A stretch of DNA of 64,000 bases from Canna indica (lineage: Eukaryota; Streptophyta; Magnoliopsida; Zingiberales; Cannaceae): the NCBI GenBank assembly GCA_034359265.1, contig CP136890.1, positions 38,662,501 through 38,726,500 on the forward strand, in the 5' to 3' direction. The notes under the pieces were generated by a model. The model did not search any database. It saw only the letters and a program-made list of their open reading frames with translations, and was not told the DNA's origin. Below are positions 11,115 to 23,239 of this stretch, one piece after another; position 1 is the first letter of the stretch, and each line of letters opens with the position of its first letter. Position numbers and translations under genes: made by a program.

Positions 11115-13270
11115 TGTGGAGTGAATGGCCACACTAGAGAGAGGGGGGAGGGTGAATAGTATATTACTATAAAAATTAAGCCTAATTTTAATTTTATTTG
11201 GTTCTTTCAATTTTAGGCTAAACACGATGATTTAAGCAAGTAAGTGCAGAAGCAATATATGAAACAATTAAGAGCAATACACAAATGAAGCAATGAAAAC
11301 ATAAAAATATTTATAGTGGTTCGGCAACCTTGCCTACTCCATTTAGAATTTCAACCTAAATCCACTATATATTTAAGGTTCCTATAACAAAAAATTTTAC
11401 ATCGGAAGCTCTCTACCTTCTCCCCGAAAGCAATTCCCCACCCCACTGTCCTAGGATACCCTAAATCAAGTGTACAAGAGTGGACTTATGCCTCTACACC
11501 AAAGCAACCACTCAACTCTTGACCTAAACATCCTAGGTCAATTACAACACTTAAAAGGTAACAAAAACCAATCCAAATACAATAAAAATGTACCAATAAA
11601 TTACAAGATACAATACTTAGCTCCAATGAAGATTCATAGTCCACTTGATGCCTTTTGATGATGAATCACTCAAGTTCAAGGCTAGAATCAAGAAGTTGCA
11701 AGCTCAAGCTAGGGTTTTGACAAAATGACTCATGAAAATCTTAAACAAGGTTAGAAATGTGTCACAATGGAAGCATTAGATCTATAGGAAGGCTGGTATG
11801 GAGCATTTATAAGGATACATAGAGAGAGAGAGAGGCTCAGGCTACATGGCAACCAACGTGCAGATTTAGGACCGTCGGGCTCGCACCAGTCCAAGTCCAG
11901 CTGAACTTTGATCGACCGACGATGGATCGAAGGTTCGACTGAAACTGCACAATTAGCATGAGTTCGGCTCGGGTTTTGGTTTTGGTTTCTTCAAAATCAA
12001 TACATATTTTGAGGATATTACAATATATTTGTGGGTGAATGACCTACACTAGAGGGGAATGAATAGTGTGTTATTTATAAAATTAAGTCAAATGTCAATT
12101 TTAATCGTTTCTTCGAAGCTTAGGCAATTTACAAGATAATCTAAATGAGTAAGTGCGGAAGCGAAAAGTAAATGAGATCAACACACAAATCAAGCCAATG
12201 CAAACACAATGATTTATAGTGGTTCAGCAACCCCACCCACTCCACTATCTAAGCACCTTAGTTAGGATTTTCAACTCTAGCTTACTAGTTTAAAGTGTAT
12301 CCTATAAGAGGATTTACAAGCTAAGGCATCGACCCTCACACTAGAGAGTTATTCTCACACATCGAGAGTTCCTCCAACACCTCTTCTCCCAAGGATTACA
12401 CAACTAATCATAGTAGACTAAGTTTACACCGGTGGACTTAGGCCTCTACACCAAAGCAATGACCAATCTCAAGACCTAACAACCTAGGTCTTTACAAACT
12501 TTGAATACAAGCAAATAAACACTAAAATATAACAATAATGGAGCAACAAATCAAACAATAAAGTACTTAGCTCCAACTAAAGTTTTATAACTTCCTCTTG
12601 ATGCCTTTGATGATGAAACAATGGATTCAAGACTCAACCAAGGGTAGAATGTGTCAAAGCTAGGGTTTGAGAGAAATGACTTAAGAAATATTTACAAATG
12701 TTGTTAGGATGACTCAATGAAACATTGGGGTCAAAAGAAGGCAGGTTTCACGAGTTTATATAGAGCTCACAATGAGATAGGCTCAAAACTAACCGTTCAA
12801 TGGATCAAAATAGATCTATTGGACTCTTCGATTGATCTATGATCAATCAAGGATCAACTGAAGTTCGGTCGATAACCTAGGTTCTGGCTGATTTATGATT
12901 TTTTGGGTTTCGGATTTCGGGATGAGTTTTTAGGGTTTTTTGCATCATAGAGAGGATATTTCATACATTCTAGACACCCTAAACCTATACTCTAACTTCC
13001 CGATGAATTCCGAGCATCGACAAACGTCATTTCAATTTTGGCGATTTCTTCCATTTTTTCGAACGCGGACGTCGCGCTAAACTGACTTGAAACCTGAAAA
13101 TATTTTTTATTCAAACATTAGTTCCATGTTTGTTATAATTAAAACCGAGATTAAGACCAAGGTTTAAAACTTTAGGCCAACAACATCTAGACCCAAAATT
13201 CTAAACTCTAACATCTCTTCGTCCTTCGAGCATCAAAGTTTTAATTACCGTACTAGACATCATCAGTGGA
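11115..13270 (-). mobile_element. Copia-type LTR in copy A, interrupted by a second LTR
   Basis: 11115-12029 begins TGTGGAGTGAATGG and then CCACACTAGAG, the same left edge as the LTRs at 29324, 31257 and 39371 (read on the + strand, so the element itself points left). A TATAGTGGTTCGGCAA block lies at about 11315. Its remainder resumes after 13182 with ACATCTAGACCC. No internal region or second LTR is attached. Confidence 0.6.
12030..13182 (-). mobile_element. Solo LTR nested in the previous LTR
   Basis: Begins TGTGGGTGAATGACC and ends TTTAGGCCAACA, the TG...CA ends of the SIRE/Maximus-like family in this window (1153 bp). TATAGTGGTTCAGCAACC lies near 12217 and a TTTATATAG TATA box near 12755. 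Flanking five-base duplications are decayed (ATATT against ACATC). The same nested LTR occurs in copy B at 18544-18932 plus 26186-26901, so the nesting predates the segment duplication. Confidence 0.65.
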
Positions 13271-14228
13271 GTAAACAATACAAGGTTTCACCGGCCGATA
13301 TAATTATAAAGTTTAATTATAAATTTTTAATAAATAATAATAGCAATAAAAGAATAAATTTTAAAAAAATTTCATCTTAAATCTATAATCTAATAGATAT
13401 ATTAATTCAAAATTTGTAAAATAATCCATCAGATCAAAAATTAAATTAAAAAGTTATAAAAATATCTACAAATTTTCACTGCATAAAAATATCTATAAAT
13501 GTTTATTGAGTACTTCTCCTTCCATTTCCAATATTCTTGCTAATCAAACTTAAACTCACATCATCAATTATCACCGTCAATCTCTATAATGTTAGTTTCA
13601 TTGCCACCAAAAGAAGACAAATTAAATTGTTTATTTGAAATCACATCATCATCATTATGGACTACATTTTTTTCACGTATAAATTTTTTAGAAATATTTG
13701 TAATTCAAAACAAAAGTAACTAAATTTACTTTAAAAGTGAATAAATAAGTAAATAACAAGTAAAATAATAAGTACAATTTACTAATTTTCAGCATCATTT
13801 TAATAATTTTTTTTAAAATTTTCATAATTAATTGGTTCACTTGAATCAATCATTTCTTCAAGTTCTTCCACATTCAAACTCATATTGATTCAATTCATAC
13901 AATTTCCAATTTTTTTGCGCTCTAGACGAGTTTTTTGGTATTTTGTTGAATCTAGTATTTTTGATATATCATACCATAAAGCTTCGGTTCTCGATTTTAC
14001 CGATTCAACCGACCAATTTGATACGATATTAAAAATACTATCGAGCATCGATCAATGTCCTTCGAATTTTTTCAATTTCAATTTGTACTATGAAGCATTA
14101 TCTAAGTAGGGGTTATAATTTACTATTCATGCAAATTAACATTCATGTCACCCATTGGTTTTGGTGATTGCATTTCTAACATGGGACTGATTTGTGGCTA
14201 CTTAAGTATTCTATTAAGGATACCAAGC
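13271..14228. other. AT-rich spacer between the two duplicated copies
   Basis: Very AT-rich, without recognisable coding frame or element ends. Nothing more can be said from sequence. Confidence 0.5.
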
Positions 14229-15980
14229 TTGGCTCTATATATAAATGAATGTGCCGCAGATGTCTTTGAGAATCTTAAAGCATGATAAATTTTATTTTTA
14301 ATTCACTATTAAAGATCAAAGATTCACTCATTCATAAAATAAAGTTACTATCAATCCCTTTGAATTAACTCTTAATAACAAAAGGTTCACTCTAACCTAT
14401 GAATTTTTGTGCAACTTCTATTTCAAGATATATTTTATCCATTTCGGAGGTTCACTATCGATCATATTAGGTCACTCGTAACAATGAAAAAATCACTCTT
14501 AATAATAGGAGGTTCACTAGATGTTTCTCTCTTGCTTATAATCAACTTCATCATTAGAGAATTAAAGTTCACCATATTACTCCGCTTAGATTAACTCAAA
14601 TCAATAATAGATTCAACTTTAGTAATTCAAAGTTCACTCGGAAAAAATATGAGGTACACTTTAGGCAATCTCAAATTTAGTAATTCAAAGTTCTCTTTTA
14701 ATTAATATGTGGTACACTCTAGGCAATCTAGGCTGACCATGTAAAATTTCAAATTCAGTATTTATCAAAATTTCAGTTCACCATCAGAGACAATAGACTC
14801 ATTCTTTCACCACACAAATTCACTTCTTAGTTTAGGTTCACTCTCATGAAGAAATGTCCACTTTTAGTAATAGTAGATTTACATCATCTGTTAGCTTTAT
14901 AAACATTCTTATCGAGCCGGGTTCCATAAAAAAACACACCCTACGTGACTGTATAAGGTTAAGTTTCATAGGTATACAAGGTAAATAAGAAAAAAATTGT
15001 ATACAATCAATTATATTTACACCTTAAGGTGCATGGTAGCTATCAAATTTTTGTCAAATCATTGAAACGAGATTCTAAAAATCATACGAAATATCAAAAA
15101 TGTTTCCTTAGGCTCACAAGTGGTCTCATGAAATTATATGTTCTTAGGTTTTAAAAAGAAAGATTGATTATTAAATCTATCCCAACTTTTAGGGCTATTC
15201 TTTTTCAAATCTATCCTTAATTTTATTTATAGCAATAGGGTATCATAATTTTCAATTGTTTTTAGCTATATCCAATCGTCAAGGAGGTGTCAATTTCGTC
15301 GTTTGGATATTGACTTTGTGGATTGAATGACCACACTAGAGTCGGGGGTGGGTGGGTGAATAGTATATGTTACTATAAAAATTAAGCTTAATTTCGATTT
15401 TATTCCGTTCTTTCAATTTTAGGCTAAACATGATGATTTAAGCAAGTAAGTGCGGAAGTAATATATAAAATGAGTAAGAGCACTGCACAAATGACATAAT
15501 GCAAACACAAAGAGATGTAATATAGTGGTTTGGCAATTTTGCCCACTCCACTACCTAAGCACTCAGCTTAGGATTTAAACCTAAATCAACTATATATTTA
15601 AGGTTCCTATAACGAGAAATTTTACACCGGAAGCTCTTTGCCTTCTTCCCGAAAGCAACTTCCCACCTCACTCTCCTAGGATACCCAAATCTAGTGTACA
15701 AGAGTGGACTTATGCCTTTACACCAAAGGAACCACTCAACTCTTGACCTAGACACCCTAGGTTAATTACAACACTTAAACAACAACAAAAACCAATCCAA
15801 ATACAATAACAATGGAGCAATAAATTACAATATACAAGAAGTTGCAAGGAAAAAATGACTCATGAAAATCTCAAACAAGGTTAGAAATGTGTTACAATGG
15901 AAGCATTACACCTATAGGAAGGCCGGTATGGGGTATTTATAAGGATACCTAGAGAGAGAGAGAGAGAGGCTCGCGATACA

Positions 15981-18358
15981 TGTTGGGATGGGAATAGAAC
16001 GTAGTATAAATAGCAATTTAAAAAATTCAAACCATCCCGAAAACAACGATCGATTTTAGAAATATTAAGGAATTACATCGAAGAAGAAGGAGAAGATATA
16101 CCTCTAACCACGGTTGGTAGGACTGATCCTATCCTCGTCTTGAGACGCACACGTGCACGTCCTCCAACGATAGTCCACACGGGGGCTCGTTGTGGCTCAA
16201 CCGAGAAGCTTTCTCAATCCCGAAATCCACCGAGGCAAGGCTGGCCCTTCCACCAAGAACCGGGCACCAAAGAGGGAAGGAGAGAGGATGAGAAAATACC
16301 GAAATGAAAGAGAAGAGATGAACATACCTCGTTGTCCTCTTGGACTCCTCCAAGAAGATGAAGATTGCGACACACCCAAGAAGATAACACCGTCAATTTC
16401 GCTTCGCAAAAACCGGGGAAGGGGGATGTAGATGGCCGGCCACCAATGGAGAGGATGAGTTCTTTGGAGCCTTTCTCTTCAAGAAGTCTCTAAAGAATCA
16501 AGTCCTTAATGTTCTCCAAGAAGATGAAAAACTAATTAACTTACTCTCCCTATGGTGTGTTCGGCCACTATATAGAGAGGGGGGGGGGGGGGCTACAAGG
16601 GTAGACCCGGCACCCAAAAAAACTCTCTATGGAATTCAAAATTTCGGGATTTGCCTCCAAAAATAATTTATAATTTATTTGCTTTATAATTAATTCAAAA
16701 TTAATTAAATCTAATTAAATATAAACTTCAATTTATCTCCATAAATTAATAGCCTACAAACAAGAATGATAATTATCTAAATAAACCAATCCCCTAAACA
16801 ATAGAAAATAGGTTTATCTAAATAATTTGATTTCTTATTAATTAATAAAATTATTAATTAATAGAATTATGATTTATCCTCATAAATCATATATCTATAT
16901 CAAATTCTTATTAATTAGGATTTATCCAAATAAATTAATTCCCAATTAATTTGTTAGGCTCAAGGTTAGAAACTAATTTTTCCACCATGTATATTTGATT
17001 CAAAATTAAATTATATTTAATTCATAATTAAATACATTCCTGGTCAAGTAGTTGATTAAATATTTAATTCATAATTAAATTCAATCAACTATATAAAATA
17101 TTATCATGTGTCAATCCCTACAATTTAGGGTTATCGAGGAACTCCTTCATTGTGCATTCATTCCTATAGGAAACATCTTTCCTATCATGCCCGTAAACAA
17201 GATTCGCGATCGAGTTGCAGCATGTCCATTCTAGAAAATATATAGTGCCGCATTCGGACTTTATCTCATAAGGCCTGTTACGAGGTTAGCATGTTGTGTG
17301 TGATCCATTGGTCCCCACACTAAGCCAGTAGTGAGTTGTGCATAAAGGAGAGCCGGATCCGATCGAACAACTTTTATTCGAATCTTACGAGCCACAACTA
17401 AACCCCTTTAGTGTGGTCGTGAGAGACTCCACTCACAAGTCAAGATTGACGTGTAGGAACGTGTCATGACTACCTTGATAGTGTCAGGTTCAATCTACAG
17501 GGATCGAATGCCCTTTGGTGATTAGTTACCGTGCAACTAAGTCCCTCGGTTACAACATCCCGAAGTCGGCTAGGGTACGAAAGAAGTGTCAAACCCTAAT
17601 TCTGATTCATATGTATTCCACCCGCCAAGATGTCGTCTTAATAATGAAATGTCAGAAACATCTTTCTGACTTTCATGTCTACTCTGGCTAGAGATTCCCG
17701 AGTCGACACTTGTAGGGACACATAGGACATCATATCCTCTCACTAGGAGTAACCGATTCCATGTTGGTTGCTCACCTACCTCCATGAATGCTTCCCGATG
17801 CCCAGTAATACTCGGCACATGACTCTGAGGGCCACGTAGGGATAGAACCAAAGCAATGGATTGTCACTCACAAGGTAACCATGATAACCTCAGGTCCAGA
17901 GACTGCTTGCACCTACTATCACCCGAGGAACATCCTATTGACACTTATGTAAGAATTCCATTTTGTGTTCCTCGTGCAGGTCCGTTTAGTGAACTCATTC
18001 CCTAATGAGCACCTGCACTTGTACATTAATGATGACTCATATGTAACTGTGAGATCAACTACCCCTTATCGTATAGGGTATGTACTAAGTGCACTAGTCT
18101 ATTCGGAATCACTGATCCCCTAATTGGTGATTCTATGACTAGGAATATTTATAACATGGGCATCTGGATTCCAAGTCTCACTGGCATGATCTCATCATGG
18201 TCTCGGAATCATTTGCCCAGGTTCATGGGGTTCATCACAATCTTTATGAATAAGGATGCAACATATGATGAAAAAGTTCCCTCATTAAGTAGATTACCTT
18301 TGAATAGTCCCTAAACACATCGACATGTGATTGGCAAAAGGGCACTATTCGTGATACA
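15981..18358 (-). mobile_element. 2.4 kb LTR-like insertion, family unknown
   Basis: Copy A is continuous at this place, so the insertion is defined by comparison. GATACATG occurs at both edges (15975-15982 and 18353-18360). The start TGTTGGGATGGG suits an LTR; exact ends are ambiguous by a few bases. It has a TATATAG box and a G14 run near 16571-16592 and no long frame. About 590 bp of its right part recurs in inverse orientation at 27703-28300, so it is a family. A very long solo LTR or a LARD-like element is the best guess. Confidence 0.5.
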
Positions 18359-19218
18359 TGGCAACTAATGGGCAAATTTCAGACCATTGGGCTTGCCGAT
18401 CAGAGTTCAATCGAACTTTGATCGACTAACGATAGACTGAAGGTTCAACTGAAACTACACTTTTAGCACGACTTCAGCTCTGGTTCGTTCAAGTTTTGGT
18501 TTCTTTAAAATCAATACATATTTTGAGGATCTTACAATATATTTGTGGGAGAATGACCTACACTAGAGGTGGGTGAATAGTGTGTTATCTATAAAATTAG
18601 GCCTAATGTCAAATTTAATTGTTTCCTTGAAACTTAGGCAACTCACAAGATAAGCTAAATGAATAAGTACGAAACGAAAAGTAAATGAGATCAACACACA
18701 AATCAAGTCAATGCAAACACAATGATTTATAGTGGTTCGACATCCCGCCTATTGCACTACCTAAGCACCCCGCTTAGGATTTTCAACTCTAGTTACTAGG
18801 TTAAAATGTATCCTATAAGAGGATTTACAAGCTAAGACACTGACCTTCACACCCGAGTGTTGCTCTCACACACTGAGAATTCCTCCAACATCTCTTCTCC
18901 CAAGGACTATACAACTAACCATAGTAGACTAAGGGCTTATTTGGATTGTGGAATAGAGCGGGATAAGGAGGGATGGGGAAGGGAAGGATTAATTTCGAAG
19001 GAGGGGGAGGGAATTGGATGTATTATAAAATTCCACCATACCCCTTAAACCTTTATTCCACGAAAATGGTGGAATAAGAAGGGATAATAAATTTGAAATA
19101 TTTTAATGTCATCAAAATACCATTTTGCCCTCCATAAAATCTAAAAAATTATCTTATTTTTAAATTATTTAATTTGTATAGTTATCTTTCACTACAGCTG
19201 AAATTTTTTGGCCCGGCC

Positions 19219-19508
19219 GAAAAGCCTTTAACTCAGTGGACGATGGGGCCCAATGAGCACCCGCACTGAATTATTGAGCTTCCTCGAGAAGCTACTACTT
19301 CACGCTTATATAAGTGATAGCCATGCGAAGTTGCAGAACACACTTGCCTAACAAGTAGTTCTACTCTTCAACCTTTGTAATCCCCTACTCTGATAATATA
19401 AGCTTTCAAGCTTTCCTTTTTATTCCTCATTTCAACTCAGTGTTCATAGTAGCCTGAAGTTGTTTTGAGATGCGCGCTTCCGCTCCACTTTGGTATCAGA
19501 GCTAAGTT
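19219..19508 (+). promoter_or_regulatory. Viral promoter, leader and primer-binding site, fragment 1
   Basis: TATATAA at 19307-19313, a leader with a purine/pyrimidine-rich polyA-like region, and the primer-binding site TGGTATCAGAGCTAAG from 19491. The same block recurs at 24440-24740 (+) and, split, on the minus strand at 20453-20620 and 23100-23228. Whether it still drives transcription is unknown. Confidence 0.7.
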
Positions 19509-19825
19509 ATAATTTTCCAGGTATTCTCTACTCATGGCTGAGTAATTTCATTATTCTAGGTTGTAGTGAATGCTTTGATTATCATTTTGAACGTCGGTTT
19601 TAAAAACCTAAGGCTAAAATTTGGGAGACGTGTACTTAGAATAGGCGATAAAGAGGGAAAAGTACTCAAGGGGAGGAAAAGCACCATTACGTTCGTAATT
19701 CTAAGAAGGCACCCAAATGAAAACCTGAAAGTTTGAAAGATCGACTGAAGAATGATATGATATCGCTGGATCTGCATACCTAGAATGCTTTAACCTAGCA
19801 AATAATACTACCTTAAGAGAAGTTA

Positions 19826-20227
19826 ATGAGTGACTGGAGATTAACAACCAGCAGCACAGTATACAAAGAATCTTTAAGAGCAACAGAGTCCCTAAGTCTG
19901 CCTGCCGAAGGTTTTGTTAAACAAAGAGAAACATCACAACGACTAGTTCAGACTCAGTTCCAGCAATTAAACACCATAATCCAAATAATAGTCAAGATCA
20001 AGGAAGATCTGGAAGATTTGAAAAGTACAGTAAGAAGGCTAGAAGAAAATAAAGCACAAGCTTTAGCTAAACCAGAAGATTTAGCTTTATCAATCGATAA
20101 TTTGCAAAAGGACTTGCAGAAGTTAAGTCTAAAGGACACTCAAGAAGTCCCTAAACCAAAAGGGAAGATTTACGTTTTCAAAGATCCTAAGGTAATTTTC
20201 AACGAAGAGAATAGTAAGTTGAAATGA
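19826..20227 (+). CDS. Badnavirus ORF2-like (virion-associated type) protein, copy 1
   Basis: 133 residues, intact. The N-terminal third has the YKESLRATESLSLPAEGFVK pattern of badnaviral ORF2 proteins; about residues 40-75 form a predicted coiled coil (LNTIIQIIVKIKEDLEDLK), and a lysine-rich, nucleic-acid-binding-like tail follows. The start ATG overlaps an upstream 25-codon open remnant (19756-19833) that may be the end of ORF1. The stop TGA overlaps the ORF3 ATG. Expected role in the family: DNA binding and particle association. It is a genomic relic; expression is unproven. Confidence 0.7.
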   Translation: MSDWRLTTSSTVYKESLRATESLSLPAEGFVKQRETSQRLVQTQFQQLNTIIQIIVKIKEDLEDLKSTVRRLEENKAQALAKPEDLALSIDNLQKDLQKLSLKDTQEVPKPKGKIYVFKDPKVIFNEENSKLK

Positions 20228-20459
20228 ACACCAGGACACGTACAGAAATGTTGGCACCAAGGCCATCAATTTCAGGGCAAGAGACTACCTCAAACCCTGT
20301 AGTGGAAGATCAAATAAGAGGATATCGGCTTAGTAATAGACTACGCCATGAAGCACAAAGAAGGCTACCAAGAAGAAATTAGCACTTCCAAAGAAGCCTA
20401 GAATCACAAATGAATCCAAATGCAGAGCTATCCATATCTCAACTTACAAAGGTTGAAGA
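20224..20459 (+). pseudogene. N-terminus of viral polyprotein ORF3, truncated
   Basis: Starts at the ATG overlapping the previous stop and reads 52 codons to an in-frame TAG at 20380-20382, then remains open to the junction with the inverted fragment near 20453. Arginine-rich start (NTRTRTEM, RLRHEAQRRLPRR). Everything beyond the first 75 or so codons is absent. Confidence 0.65.
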
Positions 20460-20640
20460 GTAGAACTACTTGTTAGGCAAGTGTGTTCTGCAACTTCGCA
20501 TGGCTATCACTTATATAGGCGTGAAGTAGTAGCTTCTCGAGGAAGCTCAATAATTCAGTGCGGGTGCTCATTGGGCCCCGTCGTCCACTGAGTTAAAGGC
20601 TTTTCCACAGCTGAGAGCTTTTCGTACAATTATTGTTCAA
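20453..20640 (-). promoter_or_regulatory. Viral promoter region, fragment 2 (inverted)
   Basis: Reverse complement of the fragment 1 promoter, including the TATATAA box at about 20511-20517. It faces the fragment 1 promoter tail, ending in AAGGTTGAAGAG at the junction. Confidence 0.65.
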
Positions 20641-20753
20641 GATAAGTCTCTACTTTATACTTTACAGGCTGTAGAGCATTTCTTTTTGAGTGAGTGCTCT
20701 AAGTAGTACAATTATTTAGCTGGCTTGGGAATCTTTTTGGTGTCCTGTCTTAG

Positions 20754-21251
20754 TCAGTAGTGAAGGCTTTGCAAACTGTTCCTGATATTGGTATGACTTT
20801 TGATGTGATCTTGAAGACGGGCGTTCACTGGGCCGAGGGCGTCTCTGGCCCAATTGTCTTTGGTTGCCCACTGTTCAAGTCTAGCCTTCTGAAGGTAGTC
20901 CATTGCTAAGAGGGATTCTAGTTCTCTTAGGACTTTCATGGTTTGTTCTTTATGGACTTCGGCTATTTTGGCTTTGCTATCTTGTTTCCATTGAAACGAT
21001 CTTGGGTAATTAAATAATAACTCTCCCATTGTTTCTTCTAAGTCATCCAGCTTGGTCGTTCCACTATGTACTCCCCAGTGCTGTGCTGTGTTGACGTCCC
21101 TCTTTGTCTGAGAGTACGCATGGTCTATTCCCTTCTTGCTTAGTATCAGCCTTTTAAGGTTGTCTAGTATCATATCTGCACAAAAACAAACTAAAATTTT
21201 TACAAGAAGATAACTTGGCAATTTGTTTACTTGTGGTTTGCCTTTCCACAA
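20754..21251 (-). pseudogene. Viral ORF downstream of RNase H, unknown function, copy 2
   Basis: The first ATG in frame is near 21173 (MILDNLKRL), giving about 139 codons; upstream codons in frame are open but lack ATG. The ATG follows a T-rich tract ending TTTTTGTGCAG, which looks like a plant 3' splice site. The protein is charged and helical (EVHKEQTMKVLRELESLL) and has no family I recognise. Among known genera a gene in this place recalls tungrovirus ORF4, which is expressed from a spliced RNA. Frame intact here. Confidence 0.55.
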
Positions 21252-21267
21252 TTTCTTCCTTTGTTGG

Positions 21268-23138
21268 TCAATTTATCAGGTCACTGATCTTCATTATGAC
21301 CTGGCTTAGCTCCTTAATTATTTCTGGTGGAGCTTGCTCAACTTCAACTAGGGTCTTCTCTAGCACTTCAATCTGTTCATCTACCCTTTGGCATTCTCTT
21401 ACATGAATCATTTTTGCTGCTAGCCTTGATAGGGAGTCGGCTAGTACATTCATCTTTCCGTTGATGTGCTCAAAATTGACTTGGATTCCTGTTCCGGTTA
21501 TAAAGTCTACAAAATTAATCCATCTGACTCTTGTGGCTTGTTTTGAGCTGATTTGTTGTAGAAACTTATTATAGCCTGGCAGTCTGTCCTCAAAGTTATT
21601 TCCTTTTGGTCTAAGTAGTGTATTTTGAGCGCTTTCATCGTTTCCGTGCAAGCAAATATTTCTGCATCAATTGTTGACTTGACTACTGGAAATTTTCCGC
21701 TTGCATACGCACATACTTTTTCTGTGCTTATTGGATCATTCTTTCTTCCCTTCCACTTACACACTCCTCCCCAACCTTCCATACATCCGTCGGTCTCCAG
21801 TATTATGTAGGAATTTGGAGGGCGTATTTCAAGATCTGGTAAGTTCTGTACCAGGTTTTTTATGTGTCCAATCAGTTTTTGGTCTGACTCTTTTATCCTT
21901 TTGTCCCCTTGAGGGCTCGTCTTTGAGTAGAGTGGACCAAGGAGTGTTCCCAATTTTGGGATATAGGCTCGGGCATAGTTTAAAATACCTAACCAGGATC
22001 GTAATCCTGCTTTGCTTTTCAGCCTTTCGTCTTCAAAGTCAGCAATCTTCTTGATTATATGTGGTTGGAGTCTGATTCTTTTGTTTCCAATGATTGCCCC
22101 TAGGAACTCGACTTCCTTGACTGCTATTTTCATTTTTGTTGGGGATAATACTAATCCCTCTTTCTGGCATAAGGACAACATGGTCCTCAGGTGCTGTTCG
22201 TGTTGTTTTTCATCTTCAGAAAATATTAAGATGTCATCAATATAAACCGCTATATTATATTGGTCTTTGTGTGTGTTATCATTGAGTGTCCTGTAGTTAA
22301 AGACCATTCTTTCTTTGCCCTTAATCTCCTTCTTGGATATAGGGTCTATTGTGGTTCCTGAATTGACTATTATGGCCATAGTCCTGTGTCTACTCGAGCT
22401 TGGCCTTATTACTCCGATTTCCAGTAGTGCCTTGGTGTGCTTTTCAAACTGATCCTTCATTGCCGGTGTAACATGTTTCAGAGGCTTATCTTGTATTGAT
22501 ATATCTGGGTTGATTATGTCAAGCTTACATGTGACCTGGTTCTTTATCCAATATTTCTTTGGATTTTCTCCAATATACCCCTGATCTCTTAGGCTCTTTA
22601 TCAGTTTACTGAACTTGTCTTTGAATTCTTTTGATTCTTCACCATAATCGTATGCAACAGCTCTTTGGATTTCTATGTAGTCAACTTCAGATAAATCCAG
22701 TTCTTCAATTGCTGCTGATGCTGCTATCTCTGCATCTGCTTTTGCTGTAATAGTGGTTATGTTTTTATAAAAGGTCACTGATTGGCCTTCTATCCTAAGG
22801 CCTCCCTGCATTGCACGGATAAAGTTGCATCCTAGCAACATTTGTATACCATCATGCTTCCCCATTGGGAACGCATATGTGAATGGAATCCTAAATCGAT
22901 TCTCCTCAATTGTCATTTGCCCTCCTTTCAGCTTTAGTTTAGCTGTCTGCTGTGAGTTCACCCCGTTTATCATTATGGGGTATGCACTGGGTTCCAAGGC
23001 TTCTGCAGGTATTGACTCTTGGTCAATGCAACAAACCGTTGCTCCGGTGTCAAGTATTGCTGTTACCCTGAATTCTAACACAGAAATAAGGAAAAACCTG
23101 TCTCTGATACCAAAGTGGGGTGGAAGCGCGCGTCTCAA
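21268..23138 (-). pseudogene. Viral protease, reverse transcriptase and RNase H, copy 2, deleted and frameshifted
   Basis: Order on the minus strand: aspartic protease with ILDTGATVCCID, partial RT, RNase H with ETDGCMEGWGGVCKWK and DAEI...TDCQAI residues. The RT core between NDNTHKDQY and YIDDIL is missing although the frame continues, so fingers and part of the palm are lost. A one-base deletion near 21525 shifts the frame within RNase H; the rest is open in another frame to 21268. The first 12 or so codons are not protease: they translate the viral leader and primer site, to which the protease part is directly joined at about 23105. Confidence 0.85.
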
Positions 23139-23228
23139 AACAACTTCGGGCTACTATGAACACTGAGTTGAAATGAGGAATAAAACGGAAAGCTTGAAAG
23201 CTTATATTATCAGAGTAGGGGATTACAA
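23100..23228 (-). promoter_or_regulatory. Viral leader and primer site joined to protease
   Basis: Reverse complement of the leader: CTTTGTAATCCCC down to TGGTATCAGAG, immediately followed by protease coding sequence. The ORF1, ORF2, movement and coat parts that should come between are gone. Confidence 0.75.
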
Positions 23229-23239
23229 AGCTTGAAAAC

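Larger units (their letters stand above)
3061..13270 (+). repeat. Duplicated segment, copy A (split by a CACTA element)
   Basis: 3061-3533 plus 10464-13270 match, in the same order and orientation, the segment that starts at 14229. Shared stretches include the ATATATAAATGAATGTG region at the start, many GGTTCACTC motifs, an LTR start at 11115 and the tail ending near the TCTAGACCC at 13190. Net length without the CACTA is about 3.3 kb. Divergence is roughly 5-10 percent by eye, so the duplication is old. Confidence 0.8.

Noticed and set aside
17570..17851. 93-residue minus-strand frame
   Set aside because: It lies in the 15981-18358 LTR-like element, and the frame is not kept in the related copy at 27703.
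21507..23138. The viral polyprotein frame as an intact gene
   Set aside because: Its first codons are leader sequence, the RT core is missing and it ends in a frameshift inside RNase H.
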